Source of the DNA: Agrocybe praecox
Taxonomy: Eukaryota; Basidiomycota; Agaricomycetes; Agaricales; Agrocybaceae
Assembly: GCA_964017145.1 (NCBI GenBank)
Contig: OZ024848.1
Span: forward strand, 1,128,501 to 1,192,500
Direction of reading: 5' to 3'
DNA length: 64,000 nucleotides
A program made the position numbers and the translations under genes. The notes under the pieces were generated by a model. That model worked only from the letters and a program-made list of their open reading frames with translations. It was not told where the DNA came from and did not search any database. Below are positions 46,342 through 57,120 of the stretch, in pieces (within the stretch, counting starts at the first letter, position 1; each line of letters opens with the position of its first letter).

Positions 46342-48886
46342 TCAAATAGGCAGTATCCGTGGGATAGTTGGAGCACGACCAAAGAATTCGAAGAATGTTT
46401 GACAATATAACTTGTATGCCACCTGTTCGACCGCACGAACATCCGATTCCGTTATTTCGAAAGACTTGCTGCCAATCACAGTGTGAACCTTCATGTTTTT
46501 GAGCTGTCTGGCATCCCGGTGGTCCCAAGATGATAACAAAACACGAAATGCCTCAAGATATTCAACACGGTCCTTCCAGTCTCTGGCGCTCAATCCGCAA
46601 TCAGACTTTGGCCAATCAACCAGGGAAAAAGATCTACGAGGAAAGCACTCTGCAATGAGTTCATCCCTTCGATCGGCCTTGGAACGGGACAAGCGCTCGC
46701 AGGGGAATATGGAGCAATCCAGGGCGAGGACCTCGAGGCGAAAGTTGTGCTCGAAAAGGTCCCATGTGATTTCTCGAGCCAACTCGACGCTCAGTGCGAT
46801 ACTTCCGGACGCTATCTCGGCAGCGGTGGCGACAATATTTCCACGCCAATAAATGTCGACAGGGCCGGTGAAATGGTCGATAGAAATGCCGAACTTGGTG
46901 TCAAGTCCAGCTACACTGCGCACCTGCGAGCGGACTTGGCGGGTTGTAAAGGTTTAGTAGTAGAGGAAGAGCGTTTTGATAACGATTGTTGTGCGCCTGA
47001 ACGGTGGGAAGAGGATGATGATGCGCCCAAATGACGTGAAGATGACGATGAATCAGACATATCTTCGCAAGAGGCATTAGCATGACATGAGATTAAGATA
47101 AAATAAACCAAAAAAAACTTACTATTTGAAGATGACGGGGCAGGGAAGAGACCTAAAAATAGCCGTTGAATACAAATAAAGTCGGTAATAAAAAATAGAA
47201 TAACGCACGGTTTACAAGAGGGTTCGAGAATACACCAAACGCGAGTCCCAAACGCTCTGAGAGAAATAAACACCAGTTGTTAGGATTTGGCACACTGTGG
47301 TCACCTGATTTGCGAGACATAGCCCGATTCAACCAGGTCAAGCGAATGGGCAACCAACAGAGAATGTACACTAAAGTCCTATGTTCTCCGAGATTGCCCG
47401 TAGCAATCAGGTACGGATCGAGAACTTGATAACCACGTAGAAGGTCGGAGTTGGCATGTCGAACGAGACGAGCTTTGGAGTTCACGTTTTGCAATGCCGT
47501 TGACCATTCTTCCGTGCTCTGCGGACACCAGTCAGAACCTGGGTCCTTGAACTTCGCTTCGCTGAATTGACGTTGAAGGTCGGGCGGAGTGCTGGCCTCA
47601 GGAGTTTGTGCTGGAGCTGGAGACGCTTGCTGGGGAACATCTAAGAGGTTGATGAGGACAAGAGAGATACAATTTTGTATTTTAAAAACTCACCACTATA
47701 AACAATAATGTGCCCCAACGATACGTTCACACTTCTGCGCAGAAACTGATATGCCATCAGGCGAGAAAGGTCATGGGGACCCTTGTATACGGGGGTGGAC
47801 GACGAGAGACATTTGGAGACGTCAGGGATGGTAGGGTACACCGAGTCGCGAATGATGATGTCGCGAGAGATCTTCGAAGGTGGCCTGATCAGCCACACTG
47901 GGACACCCATCAGATAATGCATGATGGCGATATCGGGTAGTGGAGTTATGCATCCCATGATGCTTTCATTTGCGGAATGGGCGGTGCCGTCGTTGAGTGG
48001 GAGGCGTGGTCTCCAAATTGTGAAATAGTCAACCCAGGCAAGAGTGGCTAGAAAATGCCGTTGAAATGTGGTGAGCGTGAGCAAGGTGTCGTCCCAAGAC
48101 TGTGGTGCACATTCAAGCGCAACGGACTGGAATAGCATGTTGTGGGAGCTGCACCTCATGTCCTCCAACTCCTCTGGGCGGTAATTGGCCTCGACGATGA
48201 TACCTTGCACCTTCCTCTGCAAAACCCGTCATAATTCCAAGAACTTGTCCTTCAAGTCCGTTTGAATACGACCGAAATCTTGAACAACAGAGCCCGGCTC
48301 GTAAACGAAGTCCTTCGTGCGGTCCAAATCATACCACATAAGTGCGTATTCGTGTGTTGGGAGTTTCTCCTCTGATGGTTTGCACAGAACAAATGGCAAG
48401 TGGGGAGCTTTGACGTGAGGAAATTGAGGAAATAATGTGTAGTCGGCCAGTCCAAAGCGGCCGTCCGTAGCCATGCGGACATCATTCGTCACGCGGGATA
48501 TGGCAGGGATCCATGAAGCATTCGGAGTAGTGGTGATAAAAAGGTGTGGAATAGGGTTGCCGTTGTCGTCCACGTCACGATCGTTCAATGGCTGGAAGAG
48601 ATGAGGGACGGAAAACTCGACCAATTCGTCATTTTCGGCAATGAAGAGGGCATTCAAGGCGTTAAACGTATCTAAATAGAAAATTAGGAGAAATCGGGTG
48701 GGGTAATGAGTTTGGTACGTACGGGTATCCGTAGTTGTAGGTTCAAACAATGCACGGTGTGTGTTTTTGTATCGTTTCAAGCCATAGCAATCGATATATT
48801 TTCCTGTTGTACGATGAGTAAATGACGGAAAATTTGAAGAGGAAATGATAGGGCATACCTTCAAGGCCACCCGCCATATTTGCCAT
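46342..48886 (-). pseudogene. KDZ cargo gene 1, uncharacterised
   Basis: Starts at ATG 48886 (MANMAGGLEGKYIDCYGLK after a first intron). Later exons carry LVEFSVPHLFQPLNDRDVDD, then LMWYDLDRTKDFVYEPGS. They continue through DDTLLTLTTFQRHFLATLAW, MGVPVWLIRPPSKISRD, LLRGYQVLDPYLIATGNLGE and LSVELAREITWDLFEHNFRL, to the end EFFGRAPTIPRILPI at 46342. This succession is familiar from large uncharacterised proteins that recur in mushroom genomes. I infer an accessory role in transposition or simple hitch-hiking. TGA at 48231-48229 interrupts the frame after KDKFLEL, where the frame reopens with RVLQRKVQGII. It shares the upstream region with cargo gene 2, transcribed the other way. Confidence 0.65.
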
Positions 48887-49389
48887 GGGCTGTGTACAAA
48901 GAAATTGGCATCCAGTTAGACATTGGAAAACATCACAACTTGGATGGTGCTGAAGCGAATTGCTTTGCAAAGTCGACGCAGTCTGACTTTGCAAGCACTT
49001 GTCCAGCAACACAGTCTGCTAGACAAGGAAGAGCGACGCAGTCTGCTCTTCGATTCACGAGCCTCGAGGGGCAATGGAGGGACAGGCGGTGATGGTGGTG
49101 GTGGCGGAGGGAGGAAGAGGCATACCAATGTCGAACGAAAACACCGAGGGCGACGTTGAATAACCACTCAAGAAGAAAGAAGACTGAGGAAGGAAAAGAA
49201 TGTGAGATGAGGGTAAAGGAAGTGGGTACTGAGGAAGGGAATGGGTACTGTGTTTCGAATTCCGACCATTCAAGTTGCCACTGTGTTGATGTTGTACAAG
49301 CAGAACGTGACGAAAGCTGCAGCGTTCAAAATAAACAAAGATTAGATTAGATCAGATAAAGACTTCCACTTCAACTCCGAATCCTGAAC

Positions 49390-50371
49390 TGGCCCCGAGT
49401 TTCTTTTATTGTTCAACTTTTCCCGTTCGTCCCATGCCACCAAAGAGCAGACTGTGTCGCTCTTTGGAACCTTAGCAGACTGTGTCGCTGAGGTTGGACC
49501 ATTTGCAGACTGTGTCGCAAATGATATCCTGGCAGGTCACTTTTGGCTACTGAACCTCCACGGTTTTCGCGTTTTCTCCCCTGGGTTCTGGTCTTTCCTA
49601 CAATTTCTTCGTCCTTGTGCTTTTTCAAATAGCACTCAGTCTGCTCTACACTACAATGTACTCTAACTCTTTTGAATCTTTCTAGGGATTGCCACTATCA
49701 GACAACTTGGCTGTTAGTGCTTATTTTGGTGTTCACCCTCTGATCAGTGGGAAGTATATCAGCACACTCTTGCACCTTTCTATCTGTTGCTTGCTGGGTA
49801 GCAGTTTGTTCAATCACACCTCTTTTCTTTTGTGGTGAGCCAGTGTTTTCCAAAGTGCCTTTTCGACCTTGTATCCATCGAAGAGGTAATAACCATGTCC
49901 GTTTATTCTCAAAACAGGTACGGTCGGCCGTCATCTAGTGGCTCGAGTTATGCGCCCCCACCCTGGCACATGCTGGCTTTTACTACAGCGCACCTCTGCA
50001 GCAGCAACCTGCTCCCGCCCGCGTGCACTTGACGCGATATCGTTTCGCAAGGGTTATACCCACCGGCTGTCAGAGCTTACATTCAACTCAAGACCTCTCG
50101 TTCACCATCTGTCGTTGCTCGCTCAGGATTATTCCAGATTCTCAGATATTGTTGAACAGTGCCTTGAGGCCCACATAAGGAGGGTGAGTCCTGGCCCCGA
50201 GTTCTTTATCGTTCAACTTTCCCGTTCGTCCCGTGCCACCAAAGAGCAGACTGCGTCGCTCTTTAAAACCTTAGCAGACTGTGTTGCTGAGGCTGGATCA
50301 TTTGCAGACTATGTCGCAAATGATATCCTGGTAGGTCACTTTCGGTGGTTGCACCTCCACGGTTTTCGCGT
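49390..50371 (+). repeat. two direct repeats of about 180 bases bracketing the Pcf11 fragment
   Basis: Copy 1 at 49390-49577 and copy 2 at 50192-50371 both run from CTGGCCCCGAGTT through three constant-loop hairpins to CTCCACGGTTTTCGCGTTT. They differ by scattered substitutions, mostly C/T and G/A, some of them inside the hairpins (for example loop AGACTATGTC). Confidence 0.85.
49894..50183 (+). pseudogene. PCF11: captured fragment of the Pcf11 CTD-interaction domain
   Basis: An ATG at 49894 (MSVYSQNRYGRPSSSGSSYA) is followed, after frame breaks in a Pro/Gln-rich stretch, by RLSELTFNSRPLVHHLSLLA, then QDYSRFSDIVEQCLEAHIRR, ending at a GTGAGT donor (50184). The ELTFNSRP...L...A......IV..IEA.I pattern is the start of the CID of Pcf11, the cleavage/polyadenylation factor that binds the RNA polymerase II C-terminal domain. 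Only one exon's worth is present, with at least one frameshift near 50030. It is best read as a host gene piece picked up by the transposon. Confidence 0.7.
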
Positions 50372-50549
50372 TTCCTGCGTCTACACCTAAAAACGCGTAC
50401 TGGATACTTGTTGATACGCGAGGACGCAGTTATGGCATTTCAAATTTCAAGACCCTTTGCAATTTTGATGTCCTGCCGCTAAACAAAACACAAATTTGGG
50501 CCAAACACCATCCAACTTTCTTTCTTCTGACCATCACCATCCTTCGCAA

Positions 50550-53500
50550 ATGCCACCCAAACGCAAAGCAAGCACCGCCAACAACAGCAAACGGAAGAGG
50601 AGTCGCAAAGAGGAGTCGGTAACGGCAGCAGCACCACCAGCACCAGCAGTGCCAGTGCCAGCAGTGCCAGCAGCACCACCAGCAACGGTGGGCCCTCCGC
50701 AACCTCCTTCCTCTCCAATCGTGCCAGCGAAGGTATGCTGCTCTCCTCTCTTCTCTTCCCTTACTCATATATATGTTTTCAGCGCAGTCGCAGACGTCCG
50801 CGGAAGGCAGCGCCGGCACATCCATCGGGGTAAGCATTTCTTATTTTCTATTCCCCGTACTTCGGTTGGGGCTTGGTTCTCCAGCAGACTGTGTCGCTGG
50901 AGGAGAAATTGCAGACTGTGTCGCAATTTCTTTCTTTTTGTTATGCAGACTGTGTCGCATAACAGAAAGGAGCCAAGTTTCTTGCTTGATGTACGGGTAT
51001 TTGCCCATTCTAACACCCCTTGTCGCACAGAGTGCCGGTCATCGCAAACACGTTGGAGGAGGCTGTTTCGGAGGCTCATGCTCAACCAGCCGTTCACGAT
51101 GAGTACGTTTAATTATCTTTTTTTTCGTGTTCGTGATTTACATATCGATTTAGACCTACCCCTCGTCCTCGTACCCGTGGCCAGCTCCGAAAGGCTGCCA
51201 ATGCTACCTCCGTCTCTGCCTCTGTTCCGTCTCGCCGTCGCCCCGTTCCTTTGAGTCCTGGAGGCCGCGCTGTAATGCATTCACTTACCAGCGACGACAT
51301 GTTCATCGTACCTATCTGCAAAGCCCACTGGGCATCTTATCATGCAGCCAAGCGGTCTGCATCGGCTGTTCAGGCGTCTACCGTCGATAAGCAGTCTGCA
51401 TCGGTTGTTCTGCCATCTACCGTTGACAAGCAGTCCGCATCAGCTGTTCAGCCATCTACCGTTGATGCTGGTGTGGCCGTCCCTCGGCCTGAGGATGTCG
51501 ACGACTTCTTCCAGCAACCACCTGCACGCCATCAGGACTTCTTCCAAAACATGAAGAAGCCCGTACTGGACCCATTTGACCTATCCGCTCCAGCTGCCCC
51601 TTCCCTTCCTCTCGCTTCGCCTGCTCGCATTGTCTCTGGGCCCTTGCCATCGTCTCAGGCCACGGTTGCTGGATCGTCGCCCCCTCCTGCCATTGCGCAT
51701 TGTCAAATGCCCCTGTCTCGACCTCCAATTGTGCAGTCCTCGCCAGCTCAAAATCCTACTCCGGGCTGCGGTGTCACTCCCTTTGAGAGTGATTTGTCGG
51801 GCAGCGACTACAAAGAATGCGTGGAGAATGCTAACAAGAGACGACAGTCCCGGCGGCAACGTCGCTTGGTGGAATCGGAACGCGAGGAGGACGAACAATT
51901 TGAGGCTGAGATAGTCTCTTCAAGCCCAGTGGTCGCGAACATGGGCGTCTCAAAGGGAAAAGGGAAAGCTCGAGAGGAAGACGTGGAGGAAGACGCAGAG
52001 GAAAAGGTGGATTACGAGAGAAGTGGTGACGATGTCGATGTCGATGTCGAGGGGAACAACGAGCAAGAAGTTGACGAGGAGTACACCAGAAAGCCTCGAC
52101 GAGGCAGAAGGCCTCTGGCTCTTGCAAGGGCAGCAGTTGAACTTGGCTTGGAGACTGAGGCGAAGGTTGCTGCGTTGGCCAAGAAGTTCAACACGTCGTT
52201 AATGGTCATCAACCAACTGGCAAAGTTGGATTACAAGTCCCACCGGGACTCTAACTGTTACAACAATTTTTCCCAAGTCTATGCTGATGAGCACCCTATG
52301 ATCAAAGGTGATAATGGTGCATTGTTTAACTTGAATTTTATATTCTTATCACTTATATGTCATACAGCAAAGGATTACAACGCACGAATTCGTCAGGCAT
52401 ACTTGGATGAAATAAGCAACATGACACAGTCTGAATTCGGTGACTTCAAGATGCGTAAGAGAGCAGAGGCAGCCCATATGTTTAAAGACCCAACAAGGCT
52501 GAAGTCGGCTGTTGTGCGCATGTCCCAATCTGAAGATGTTATGATGAAGGCGGTATGTCTTTTTATTTTTTCTTATGTTTTTGTGGCCTTATAATACCCT
52601 ATAGATGGTTCATATATGTCGCAGCAACCCAGACATATATCTTTTTGCTGCTATGGGCTGCATTTCAACTGACCCAGCTGCACGCCAGAAGTCCAGCATA
52701 ATGTGTGGCTCGAAGTTAACAACCGATATTCTTACCAACCACAAGGTCATGGTTCAACCGTTTGTAAACGGCATCACTGCTCTTGTCGAGTAAGTACAGT
52801 TGAGTTTCATATTTTTTCTGTTCTTTGTTCTAATCAAACTACAGAGCTAATGTCATTCAACAACGGCTTAACAACATGCTTGATCCCAAAGCCTGGGAAG
52901 GTGATGATGAACTCGGAAACGAGATTTTTCATTATTATCCAATGAAAATTTCACCAGAGTCCTTTCTCGCATCTATGAAAGAAAAGGTTGAACGTATCAA
53001 GATACCAGCAGGTGGCTTGACTGAAGATCAAAGCAGTAAAACGACACAGGACTATTGAAACGCTTCAACACAGAAGCTTCTTACTTCTTACAGTGAGTTC
53101 TTTTTTCCTTTTTTGTTTATAAACTTTTCCGATTGATTTTATAGACACCAATGCCTTGGCTAATCATCAACCTAAACGGCAGAAGTTCTGCTGGTCTGAT
53201 TTTCCTGACAAAGTGGTCCTCATTAGGAGCACAATTCACAACTGGCCATATGATTCCCTGTCCTACATTTTCCCTGGCCGTGGTTGGGATTTCGAGGCCA
53301 TGAACAACGACAACAAGTGGAAGAAACTGGCTGAGTGGCTGAGCAAGCCTGAGGAAGCAACTGTACTTGTTAGCTGGACTGATGGTGAGTTTTTTATCTT
53401 TTTGGTTGTGTTTATCTTTTAATTTGATCTTATAGAACAAAAGGCTATCCCTATCACCTCCGAGAAATATGGAGAAATCCCCTTGGTCATTGCAAATAAT

Positions 53501-54343
53501 GGCCAGGTGCTCGTCAAAGTCAGTGACACCTTCGACTCCAACATCAAAACAGCAAAGGCTTCCCAAAAGGGTAGTAAGAAGCCTGTTCCTCCTCGTAATC
53601 CACCTGTTCCTTCTCATAATCCCCCTGTTCCTCCTCGTAATTCATCTATTCCTCCTCATAATCCATCTATTCTTCCTCATAGTCCTTCTGCTCCTCGAAA
53701 GGCCTCTTTTACAAAACCTGATGATGAATTTCACGGCTACAAGATTGTGAACTCTGAAGGTGCTGGAAAGGCCCGAAAGGTGCTATACAGGATAGATGAT
53801 GATGATGATGAAGGCCTTCCCGAAATTGGCTTGGTTGATCCATCTGACCTTCACCCCAAGCCTAAGGGTCTTTCTTCCACTACAGAGGTTGTGATGCCTG
53901 TGGCTCGTCGTGGTGACATGGGACCCAATGCTTATCAAGCCCTTGCTGTACCTGCTCATCAGTACCAGCCCTACACACTTCATCACAGCCGTTTACAGGA
54001 TCCTATTCTTTCTAAACAACCACAGCCTTCACATTTTGCAGAGATGCATAGTGCTACCAAGAGAAAAATGGACAGAGAGAGAATTTCACCTGCTCATTTT
54101 TATCACTCACGTCGTTCTCCTCCTTCTGTTTGTCATGATCATCGTGTTCATTTTCACCACAGTCGCAATCCTCACAGAGCCCCATCTCTTGCTCAGTCTC
54201 AGTCTCAGTATGACCTCATGGCTCATAGACGTCTTTATGATGATCCTGCTGAGTTGGAAGAAATTTCGGAGCGTTTTTACAACAAACATTTTTGGGAGGA
54301 TGTGTCTGAAGGCCCCAGCAAAGAAGTTTATTGTCGTGGTTAG
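50550..54343 (+). CDS. KDZ cargo gene 2, uncharacterised, possibly interrupted
   Basis: ATG 50550 (MPPKRKASTANNSKRKRSRK, a nuclear-import-like start), an Ala/Pro-rich exon, a small exon near 50783-50828, and an intron that holds three constant-loop hairpins. A long exon ends about 52308 and has three SAVQPSTVDKQSA-type repeats, acidic blocks and an AT-hook-like RKPRRGRRPLALA. Further exons carry RIRQAYLDEISNMTQSEFGD, LTTDILTNHKVMVQPFVNGI, ALANHQPKRQKFCWSDFPDK, WPYDSLSYIFPGRGWDFEAM and LPEEATVLVSW-like text. The end has His/Arg/Ser-rich repeats. This is a family I recognise only as a recurrent mushroom gene; DNA binding is plausible from the AT-hook. An in-frame TGA or frameshift lies near 53056. 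Confidence 0.6.
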
Positions 54344-54729
54344 AATCTTTGTTTTTTAACTTCTTTGCTGGTGAGTGGGGCTTGGACTATATTTTGCATG
54401 GTCATATCATTGTCATCTTTCTGCTTTTGGTATTATGTGCCTGGACTTATCATATTTTCTTTTAATCTTCTCTGTTTTTTATTTCATCTCTTACTTTGAT
54501 TTGCATTTTAATGTTTCTTGTTTTCTTAACTTTCTATACTTTTATAATACTTATAATTTTTTTTGTAAATATTTTAATTATACTTTTCTAGATTTTTTTA
54601 ATCTTTTCTTGTAGTACATGATTGTTTCCACCTCTTCTAATATCTGTATGTAAATCCGATTTGAATCAAACAATGGTTGTTAACTTTGAGTGAATGAGTC
54701 CAGTTTAGTAGGATTAAATCTTTCTGAGT

Positions 54730-56010
54730 TGAATTATAACATTTTATTCAACAAAAACATTATGTGCATGAGAGGATAATGTTTTTAGGATATAATAACA
54801 TTTTGCATGGTAGGAATATAACATTTTTAGTGCACAAAACATTATATACAAGGGATTATAATGTTTTGTGTGCTGGCAATATAACATATTTAACACACAA
54901 AAACATTATGTACCAGGTATAATAATGTTTTAAAGACATAAAAACATTTTGTGTACTGGCAATATAACATTTTTAGCACATAAAAACATTATGTGCAGGG
55001 ATTATAATGTTTTGAGAACATAAAAATGTTTTGTGTGCTGGCAATATAACATATCTAACACACAAAAACATTATGTGCCAGGTATAATAATGTTTTGAAG
55101 ACATGAAAACATTTTGTGTACTGAGAATATAACATTTTTAGCACATAAAAACATTATGTACAAGGTATAATAATGTTTATATAAGAGATTATAACATTTA
55201 TATGCTCCAAAAATGTTTTCATAAAGGTATAATAATGTTTATGTTCAGGACAATATAACATTTCTTTGATTCATTTGGAATAGCCATATTTTGAACTCAT
55301 AATGCTAGCCTGATTGTCCACATGTCTCAAGTGCTTTGAAAATGTTGTTTTCAAAGGTTGTCATATGAAGAGTATGATCATGTACATCTAGGTTTACCTT
55401 TAAATGGTCTGATAGTCTGCAACTCAAGTCCTTTGAAACTGTTGTACATCTAGGTTTATCTTTAAATGTTCTGATAGTCTGCACTTCAAGTCCTTTGAAA
55501 TTGTTGTCTCCAAAGGTTGTTATTTGAATAGTATGATTATTTTCATCCCAAGTCCTGTGATATTGTTGTCTTTAATGGTCAACATTAGGATCTCCCAAGT
55601 CTTGTGAAATTTGTGTCTTCAAAGGGAAACATTAAGATGAGCTACTAAATATAAATATCTCAAATTAAATAATGTACCAAAGCCAACAGTACAATTCTAC
55701 AACAAATCTACAAGTACTAGCATTAATGGTAATAATAAATAACCTACAAGGCCCCCACTCATGTTCCATAATACTCCCTTCAAAGAAGTCCCATAATCTA
55801 AGATAAAGAAACAAAAGTATACCAACAGGAATATTATGCACAATTTATTTTGTATATAAGACCCCAGACACTCTTGTCTGACAGAAAACATTATAAATCC
55901 AACAAATATCACTTTTAAAATGTTTTCTTTAAAATGTTTTGTGTTTATGTTATAACTGATATAAACATTACAAGAAAAATGTTTTTGTTAAAATGTTTTT
56001 ATAAAAACAT
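54730..56010. repeat. subterminal repeat field of the KDZ transposon
   Basis: More than 30 copies of AAAACATT or its complement AATGTTTT/AATGTTAT between 54735 and 55265, arranged in 60-70 base units with GTGTACTGGCAATATAACAT. More copies lie near 55900-56010, and about eight at the other end (42540-42680). A duplicated segment with CTTTGAAA.TGTTGT and CATCTAGGTTTA fills 55330-55520. Confidence 0.8.
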
Positions 56011-56087
56011 TTTACAGGACCTATTAGGCTGTTTTTTTACCAAAAATTAATTGACCTAATAGGTCCTTACTATGGTTCACTGAAGTG
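56010..56087 (-). repeat. right terminal inverted repeat of the KDZ transposon
   Basis: Reverse complement of the left end over about 78 bases with a handful of differences, including the internal GGACCTATTAGG hairpin. Confidence 0.9.
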
Positions 56088-57120
56088 CAATATCATGTAT
56101 CAGAGTGACTAACAGTGACTATGGAGGTGAAGTTATGTGAAAAGCATGTGATCTGCATGTGATATACATGTGATCCACATGTCATGTAATATGCATGTGA
56201 TCTATATGTCATGTGATATGTCATGTGATGCACAGCCACCAAACTTATTTTTATTACAGTATTCTAAAAATAAACCTGTTTGATCTATCACATTTGTCAA
56301 ATGTTCTAAAAATAGATTGATGTTCTAAATTTAGACGCCATTCTAAAAATAGAACGACCTTGTTTAGCAAATTCGTAAAATGTTCTAAAAATAGACCAAG
56401 TCTATAAATAAATCACATTTAAAAATAGATTTGATCTTATTTGGTCATATATTGGTCTCATCTATCATGCATCAAGGGGACTTTATCTCAAAATCTCAAA
56501 GTCCAAAGCCCTCTTGCCTTATTGGGTTGTTTGGATGTGACATCACTCAAAAGGCTTGTTTGTTTTGTATCCTGCCTGCCCCTGGCTGCTGACATCATTA
56601 TTTATTATTTGTTTGTATTTGAGGCCATATAAAAATATGAGTGGAGCCCAAACATGTAAATAGAGGCAAGCAAAAAGTCATGTGCATCAGTTTTGATGCC
56701 ATCAATAACAGACACATGACTATAGTCACATATAGTCACAGACAGCCAGTCGGATGGCTTGATACATGAAATTGGGGAGTTGGGTAGTTACCGCTGTGGA
56801 TGCATCACCTAAAACTGGCAACTACCCATGGTTGATACATATATTTGACAGTACAGGCTGCTCGAACGACCCGTCATAGCCTGCCAGCAGGTCCGCAAGC
56901 CCAACGAGCATCTTACCCAAAGGCAGATGCACGTCGAAGTAGAACTCGCATTTTAGGTAGTGCGAGCCAAACTTGCCAAAGTGGGCCTCATCCCATACGA
57001 CAAGATTCAATGCGCCAATTTTGTGGAAGCGCGTCCAGCAGGAGAGAAGGGTGTAGATGATTAGAGGGAGGTGTTCGAGGTTTTGAAAAACAAATTCTTT
57101 CTGGATTGTAAATAAAAGTA

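Larger units (their letters stand above)
48964..50965. repeat. twelve hairpins with one constant 10-base loop and different stems
   Basis: Loop AGACTGTGTC (or one-base variants) starts, with arms: 48965-48994 (arms TTGCAAAGTC, minus orientation), 49001-49024, 49028-49051 (GAAGAGC), 49440-49467 (CCAAAGAGC), 49470-49493 (CCTTAGC), 49500-49523 (CATTTGC), 50241-50264, 50269-50292, 50297-50324 (ATCATTTGC), 50879-50902 (CTCCAGC), 50904-50931 (AGAAATTGC) and 50939-50964 (TGTTATGC). In each case the sequence after the loop is the reverse complement of the sequence before it, over 7-10 bases, usually without mismatch. The last three lie in an intron of cargo gene 2. Spurious translations give ADCVA and TQSA peptides. 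Confidence 0.9.
42465..56087. mobile_element. 13.6 kb KDZ transposon with cargo genes
   Basis: Ends begin CACTTCAGTGAACCATAGTA on both sides, in inverted orientation, and match with few differences over about 78 bases and, more loosely, about 140. The 7-base duplication CAATATC lies at 42458-42464 and 56088-56094. Inside, left to right: KDZ transposase (minus), cargo gene 1 (minus), a region of hairpins with a captured Pcf11 fragment, cargo gene 2 (plus), and a subterminal repeat field. The transposase has at least two TGA codons, so this copy is probably not autonomous, but its sharp ends suggest fairly recent movement. Confidence 0.9.
42372..56860. mobile_element. family A inverted-repeat element (about 860 bp) carrying the KDZ insertion
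   Basis: The two halves are 42372-42464 and 56095-56860. Ends CACCTAATACTGTCAGATAT and, from the right, CAGCCTGTACTGTCAAATAT, continuing into GGGTAGTTGCCAGTTTTAGG and GATGCATCC. The 7-base duplication CTCGAAC lies at 42365-42371 and 56861-56867, inside a coding exon of the PMT gene. TTCTAAAAATAGA repeats lie at 56262-56430. Confidence 0.9.
41771..57100 (-). pseudogene. pmt2: protein O-mannosyltransferase (PMT2-type) gene split by nested transposons
   Basis: Exons on minus: 57100-56861, then, 14.5 kb away, 42371-42196, 42151-42043, 41987-41928 and 41864-41771. The first codes [29 protein letters not shown] and LAGYDGSFE; the next FEFKSGEAYPETVPYVAM and LAWYTAVELG; then ISRFILLDSMLLFFTFLTVF, FSPDWWLFLTGVSIGSVTSV and FVTALVGVYTVEDLWEKFGD. 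These are the early loop (with the essential acidic pair) and membrane segments of the ER enzyme that transfers mannose from dolichyl-phosphate mannose to Ser/Thr, best matching the PMT2 subfamily. The usual DVHPPLGKM has Leu for the first Pro. The exon is cut at CTCGAAC by the family A element, and later exons are absent. Confidence 0.8.

Noticed and set aside
49390..50960. Open frames with ADCVA or TQSA repeats as a real protein
   Set aside because: The peptides are translations of the constant-loop hairpins, in several frames and on both strands.
48964..50965. Hairpins as transcription terminators
   Set aside because: Bacterial-type terminators do not apply here, and the hairpins occur in introns and promoter regions in both orientations.
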